From assembly GCA_002007465.1 (NCBI GenBank), contig LNAC01000038.1:7205421-7269420 (forward strand): a stretch of DNA of 64,000 bases, read 5' to 3'. The notes below the pieces were generated by a model that saw nothing but the letters and a program-made list of their open reading frames with translations, was not told the DNA's origin and ran no database searches. Position 1 is the first letter of the stretch; each line of letters opens with the position of its first letter. This document shows, in pieces, positions 58,735 to 64,000 of the stretch. This DNA is from Ailurus styani (taxonomy: Eukaryota; Chordata; Mammalia; Carnivora; Ailuridae). The position numbers were made by a program, and so were the translations under genes.

Positions 58735-59240
58735 TTCTTGCTAGGACCTGCACCCCCATCCCACTATACACATGCCTCAGAATGCAAATTGTGTATGTCC
58801 TCCTTGTAAGGGACAAGGAATTAATAATTTCTCTAGAATAGGTAACAGTTAAGGAAGGACCAGGGTAGAATGATGGGGCGAAGCTAACAGACAGGTATTC
58901 CAGACCACTGGCTAAACAGCTTGATGCCAAGACCCCTGACTTCAGGGAATAAGTGACTTATGATGGACACCTGGACCTTGTCCACATTGTGACTGGTTCC
59001 TGGATGCCCAAAAGGACACATGCACCAGACAACAATTGTCAGTACAAACCCCCAGACTCCAAACAAAAATGAGACTCCCTCCTTTCCTTTATGAGTCTCC
59101 CAGACCCTCAGTCGGTGGGTATTTGCTCTATCTTCAATAAACCCTGTTTTTACCTCCTGATGGCTCACATTTAATTTCCTTCTTTTGGGAAGCCACGGAC
59201 CCTCTTTGGCTGGTCCTGCAGGGCCCTCTTCCCGCATCAC
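58735..59240 (+). mobile_element. Solitary ERV1-like (gammaretrovirus-type) LTR
   Basis: GC-richer block with retroviral LTR features. CAAAAGGACACATGCACC and CTTTCCTTTATGAGTCTCCC are followed by an AATAAA at 59136-59141 in TCTTCAATAAACCCTG, then a T-rich R/U5-like stretch ending near CCTCTTCCCGCATCAC. There are no gag, pol or env remnants on either side, so it is a solo LTR. Its exact ends and target duplication are not resolved. Confidence 0.72.
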
Positions 59241-61251
59241 TATTTTCCCAGCATTCTTTGTGGTTTTTTTTTCTTGAAAGTTTGTCATTTTTATTTTTCC
59301 TTCATACTATTGACTTCCTTCAACTGTCAAACAATTTTATTTCTAATTGTCTTCTAATATTTCTAAATAAGGATATCTCCTGAGATATATTGTTTACTTG
59401 CATGTATTTCCTTAGCATAATTAACACTTTTTGCTCCTCTGGCAATGAGTGAAGGAGCTCTGCTAAAAGTAAGTGGTGTGCCTGCATGGGCTACTTTTAA
59501 GAAAATGCGGAGAGAAAAACTTTTGGAGTGAAGATGTCCATTTCTTATGGGGAAGACATCCAAGGTTTTTGCTTAGTTCTCCTCTGGGTGTTGCCAGATG
59601 CGTATTTCCCCAATTTTGATTATTGTGGACATGCTTAATATGGGAGGAAAATGCAGGAAATAGCTAAGTGAAACAGGTGACAGACTCAGCTGTTCCACAG
59701 CTCCTTAAACATTGACCCTGTCAAGAGCCTCAAGGTCACTTCCAAAAGACAAAAATAAAATAAGAAACAAAACAACAAAAAGTTCTTCTGCTTTTCTTCC
59801 TTTCATCTTGAAGCTAATCCAAGCATGATCTGAAAGTGGAAGGATGCACTTTTTTTTTTTTTTTGAAGCTGAGCGGTGAAGGGGCAAGGCAGAGTGACCT
59901 TGTTTTGTTTGTATAGAATAGCAGGTTCCTGCCCCGCTGAAGTTAACTATCTCTGCAATCATCATATGCATTATATTTCAGGAAATGCCTGCTCAGGTAG
60001 GGAGGATATATCCTTTATGATTTTTCAACAAAGCAATTTGTGCTGATTTTAAAAAATATTTATTACATGATTTCATTGAGATTCTAATGGGAGGAATGAT
60101 AATCATCTATGTTCAGTCAACCATTTTTGAGTCAGGAATAAGCACTGAATTTTAAAGAAAGTCAAAATTAGAAAAAAAACAGTTTGCCATAAGAATGAAG
60201 GAAATTATAATTTCCTACTTTTTAGAAATTGTCTGAATGAACCTTATTAGCTTTTAATAAGATTTTGGAATGTAATTTTCTTTTTTCAATTTTACTGGAC
60301 TATTTTCTCAACTGTTTATGTTTTGTTTTGTTTAGGGAAAAACAGCTACTTTTCATTGCCTAGAATTTCTGATATTTCTGGTTTTATTGTTTGCATGAGC
60401 AAGCAGGGAGATAATGGTTTTTGTTTACTTTGTTAGCAATTTTTTTGGTGATATAAGTCAGAATGGTAGAAAAACAAAAACAAAAACAAAACCAGGCAAC
60501 CCATACACCATATTTAGAGTTAAGATATGCTTGTTTTTTGCTCATAAATTGTTTGATTTTTTTCGTCTTTTAAAATTTGAATGTTTTAGGTCATATCTAG
60601 ATTTTTAGCTTCTTAAAAAAAAAAAACAACAAACACCAGATCTGGCAATTGTGGATAAAATTCAACTGTTATACGTGGGAAAATTAGCTGGAGCTAACCT
60701 AAGATTATACTTTTTTTAAAATGGTGTCTGCTTTCCAGTTTGCCACAGACTTTAGTATTCCCTAATGCTGTTCAACAATATTTGCACAGTGAATTATAAC
60801 TCATGTCTCTCTGTTATATAGCATATGACTTTATTAGAGATCTAACTTTGCAACCCTTTTTCTAATGGAACAAGATGAAGGAAAAGCTGTAATGCCATCA
60901 ATATTTGTTATGGGGAAGGGAGAAGGGAAGACAAGACCTAGAAGTAGAATAAATACCTTGCTTTTAGAACCCTGTGTTAATTCACGTTATATTTAAATGT
61001 TGCTATATACAGCAGCAATGAAACTAGCAAAGTGACATTGTTCTCTGCCTGCTATTTTTCAGTATTACTGAAAATTACTTTTCTTGTGGCATTGACTGCC
61101 AATTAGTAACCACCAGACGGTAGCCATCTTCTTAGTTTTCAATTTTTACTAGAAATAATTCTCATATAGTGCTGCTCCTTTAACAAGCACCTTTACCATG
61201 CAAGACACATATAAAAGTAATTAAATTTAATAGTCTCATTGCTTAAAAGCA

Positions 61252-61382
61252 AAAGCCATATGGTGTACTTAGATTGCAAATTCTAATTGAAGTCAATGAG
61301 ATTTTATGTAGAANTTAAGCAAAGCCATATGGTGTACTTAGATTGCAAATTCTAATTGAAGTCAATGAGATTTTATGTAGAA
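61252..61382 (+). repeat. 62 bp identical pair around a single N
   Basis: Bases 61252-61313 recur as 61321-61382, with an N at 61314. The first copy ends exactly at the N. Confidence 0.9.
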
Positions 61383-61387
61383 AATAG

Positions 61388-61526
61388 TTCTGAAAATGTA
61401 GCTGTATAATCAAATATATATACAATGTACTACTTTTATCTTGACAGAAGCTTNAAATACTTCTGAAAATGTAGCTGTATAATCAAATATATATACAATG
61501 TACTACTTTTATCTTGACAGAAGCTT
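61388..61526 (+). repeat. 66 bp identical pair around a single N
   Basis: Bases 61388-61453 recur as 61461-61526, with an N at 61454. It begins only five bases after the previous duplicated junction, so a contig of little more than 130 bases is bridged on both sides. Confidence 0.9.
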
Positions 61527-61824
61527 AGCCCAGTACCTTTTTTTCATTGTCTTTTTCACGCATACTCAAAAAGCATTATGGCTGGACTATGTCTTGCTAT
61601 GAAAAAAAGGACTTTAAGAGTAATAATAATAGTTGCTTGTGTATGCCCAATGTATCTTTTTCATTACCTTTCTATCTAAATTTTAATATTGCAATAATCC
61701 CTGGGACTGTGTCGGATTACAAGAACAGTATGTAACTGAGACATGACCCAATCCATTCACATTTATTCATTCTATTATACACCGTGAATTGAAAGCTCCA
61801 TTAAAAAAGCTGTAAATGCACTGG

Positions 61825-61850
61825 AAAAACAAAACAAAACAAAACAAAAC
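61825..61850 (+). repeat. (AAAAC)n simple repeat
   Basis: Five perfect AAAAC units. Confidence 0.9.
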
Positions 61851-62779
61851 ATGTAAATAGCCAGAGCCTCACCAGTTTCCCTTATTTAGAAAATGCTCGT
61901 AGAGTTTTATGTTCCTAATGTAGATTTAAAAAAGAGAGGGAGAGTGTTATTCGCCAGGGAATGTAAATTAATGGAACAACAGAAGGAGGAAAACTATGTT
62001 ATCCTGCCAACCTCTGGACTCTAATCATACTATTCTATTTGGAAAACACTAGGCTTTGGCTGATGTTTCATACCTCCTCTGGTAAACAACAACTATGTAA
62101 AGCCAGATTAGATTGCAACGTGGAGGAGGAAGTGATGAGAAGGGGAGCAAGGGAGTATCTATTCACTGAAGGCTTACAAAACTCACTGTGGACTGATTCT
62201 GGTGATTGGGAATAGTGAAGAACTCCTCACAGGACTAAAAATCATAGAATCTTATTATTGAGTTCTGTACTACGTTAAAAGACATAATTAATGATAAGCT
62301 CCTCAGGTTGAGGAAAATAACCGAAGTAACACAGAAGAATTGTTTCCTGAATTCTAATTGCTAGATGGCCCGAGGACAGCCATGTGTACTGAATACATTT
62401 ACATAAAGAGAATTTAAAATAAACCAATTCCCCATTACCTACAAAGAACAGATTACTTCCAAAAATATAGTGATATCGAATCTGCTGGAATGAAAATTTG
62501 CATTTATTTATGTATTTTCATTAAAATATTATCATTGCTTAAAAAGGGAGTATTCAAAGTTCTAAAACTTTAGTTTTATAGGTAGTAGAACTGATTTCCC
62601 AAATACATTTGGCAGTTGTATTGATGTACATGAAGATATGGTGTTATAAACAGGTATTGATATATACATGAAGCATATTGGTTTTCAGTAAGATACATTA
62701 TTTAATATACTTTATATAGTGTCACACGTGGTGATAATATATTTTGTTATTGTGGTCTAGAGTGTTCTATAGTCATATA

Positions 62780-63487
62780 AATATAGTCATTGTTGGAAGA
62801 AAGTTTCAAATATTAAATACTTAATGGCTACATAATATTCCATCAAGTGGATGTTGATTGATTTATTGAATCTCCATTCACTCTGTCTCTTTGTGTTTCT
62901 ACATGTGTTTGAAGATAAACTTTTAATTTTACAATAACTTTAAATTTACAGAAAAATTTTGAAGATAATACAGATTCCATTTAACTCACACCCAGTTTCT
63001 TTCATTGTTAACAACTTATACTAGTATGATACATTTTCCGCAACTAATAAAAAATTCTTGATACACTATTATCAACTAAACTTCATTCATACTTTCTAAT
63101 TCCTTAGCTTTTACCTAATGTCTTTTTTTTTTTTGGTCCCATGGTCTCATCCAGGATACCACATTACATTCAGCCATCATGCCTCCTTAAGCTTCTCTTG
63201 GCTGTGACAGTTTCTCAGATTTTCTCAGCGTTTCTTTGTTTTACCAACCTTGACAGTTTTAAGGAATACTGGTCCTGGTCGGGTCTTTTGTAGAATGCCC
63301 CTCAATTGGGTATATGTCCTGATATTTTTAGATATGGTCTATATGCTCTTGAGAGGAAAATCACAGAAAAAAAAGTGTCATTCTTATCACATTATATCAA
63401 GGGCATATATTGTCAACATGACTTATCACTGTTAATCTTGATCACCAAGGTAATATTTGTCAGGTTTCGCTATTACAAAGTGCCTTT
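62780..63487 (-). mobile_element. L1 remnant, antisense (3' UTR)
   Basis: ATGGCTACATAATATTCCATC lies at the left edge. Then come TTTACAGAAAAATTTTGAAG, TTAACTCACACCCAGTTTC, GAATGCCCCTCAATTGGG, CATTATATCAAGGGCATATA, AACATGACTTATCACTGTTA and GATCACCAAGGTAATATTTG, all in the order of an antisense L1M 3' UTR. The first 150 bases may be a separate fragment. Confidence 0.78.
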
Positions 63488-63710
63488 TGGGGCACCTGGG
63501 TGGCTCAGTGGCTTGTGTCCAACTCTTGATTTTGTCTCAAGTCACGATCTCTGGGTGGTGGGATCCAGCCCTGTGTGGACTCCATGCTGGCTGTGGAGCC
63601 AGCTTGGGAATCTTTCTCACCCTTTCCCTCTGCCTTCTCCCCATCCACCCCAGCTCTCATTCTCATGCTCAATCTGTCTGCCTCTTTCTCTATCTCTCAA
63701 AAAAAAAAAA
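63488..63710 (+). mobile_element. CAN SINE, older subtype, inside L1
   Basis: Begins GGGGCACCTGGGTGGCTCAG, has the older GTCCAACTCTTGATTTTG body and a pure A tail. The duplication AAAGTGCCTTT lies at 63477-63487 and 63711-63721. A third copy of AAAGTGCCTTTTGG follows at about 63738. Confidence 0.92.
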
Positions 63711-63721
63711 AAAGTGCCTTT

Positions 63722-64000
63722 CCCCCCTTTTCCATAAAGTGCCTTTTGGAAAATCACTATTCTCCACCTCCTTAAGAACAGACTTTTTGCATCACTTATG
63801 TGAAATTCTTCTGCACAGAGGACTGCTGATTTTCTCACATTTATGTATGTATGGCCATGTGAGTATTTCATTCTTTGGGTTCCAATTGAATACATTTTTA
63901 TTTTGTTGCTCATATTGATCCATATTGACCTTTGGAAGCTCGTTCAGTTGGTTCCTTTGTCTCTTTGACATAATTCCATGGGTGCGTGTGTTTATTTTTT
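63722..64000 (-). mobile_element. L1 remnant, antisense, continuing beyond the window
   Basis: The L1 3' UTR resumes with CTCCACCTCCTTAAGAACAG, GAAATTCTTCTGCACAGAGG, CTTTGGGTTCCAATTGAATA, GACCTTTGGAAGCTCGTTC and CCTTTGTCTCTTTGACATAA. The element is cut by the window end. Confidence 0.78.

Larger units (their letters stand above)
59241..62779. other. Unassigned sequence
   Basis: No gene is recognised over about 3.5 kb. It has a poly(T) at 59850-59866 (possible antisense retroposon tail), (AAAAC)n at 60471-60492 and 61825-61850, and two duplicated single-N junctions at 61252-61526. Confidence 0.4.

Noticed and set aside
63306..63918. Several overlapping frames of 66-153 codons near the window end
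   Set aside because: All run through an antisense L1 and a CAN SINE. The Lys runs are the SINE A tail.

Overview
The window looks like nuclear DNA from a carnivoran mammal, most likely a mustelid (ferret, mink, marten or badger type). The main reason is about 25 copies of a tRNA-Lys-derived CAN SINE. Their head (GGGCGCCTGGGTGGCTCAG, then TGGGTTAAAGCCTCTGCC), body (GCCTACTTGTGATCTCTC) and CAAATAAATAAATAAAATC tail match the mustelid form of this family. The sequence is strongly A+T rich and has few CpGs. I found no intact protein-coding gene, tRNA, rRNA, snRNA or CRISPR. Open reading frames are short, and most fall in repeats, so this reads as a gene desert or the inside of a very large intron.

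Layout: 0-6.5 kb has two CAN SINEs, an MLT1-type LTR and antisense L1 remnants. 8.4-9.6 kb is a dense cluster of four SINEs. 10-15 kb has MIR pieces, two MLT1-type LTRs and a GC-richer unassigned block. 15.5-19.3 kb holds the largest L1, antisense and split by a SINE. 22.2-24.1 kb contains an old inverted repeat whose right arm was later invaded by four SINEs. 25.7-33.1 kb is the longest stretch nearly free of recognisable repeats. 35-44 kb has L1 pieces in both orientations, MIR pieces, an LTR-like element and a nested L1 insertion. 45.7-46.3 kb and 58.7-59.2 kb each carry a solitary ERV-type LTR. 50-52.3 kb, 57.5-57.8 kb and 62.8-64 kb are antisense L1 remnants, and the last runs off the window.

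Assembly quality: one 54-base N gap lies inside a SINE. Six single-N junctions have the same 60-290 bp sequence on both sides, which looks like unmerged overlapping contig ends and not real tandem duplication.

No genes act together here. The informative content is the order of insertions, with SINEs inside L1s, SINEs inside an inverted repeat and an L1 inside an L1. I saw no evidence of a novel gene system. The best candidate for a second look is the inverted repeat at 22.26-24.06 kb.
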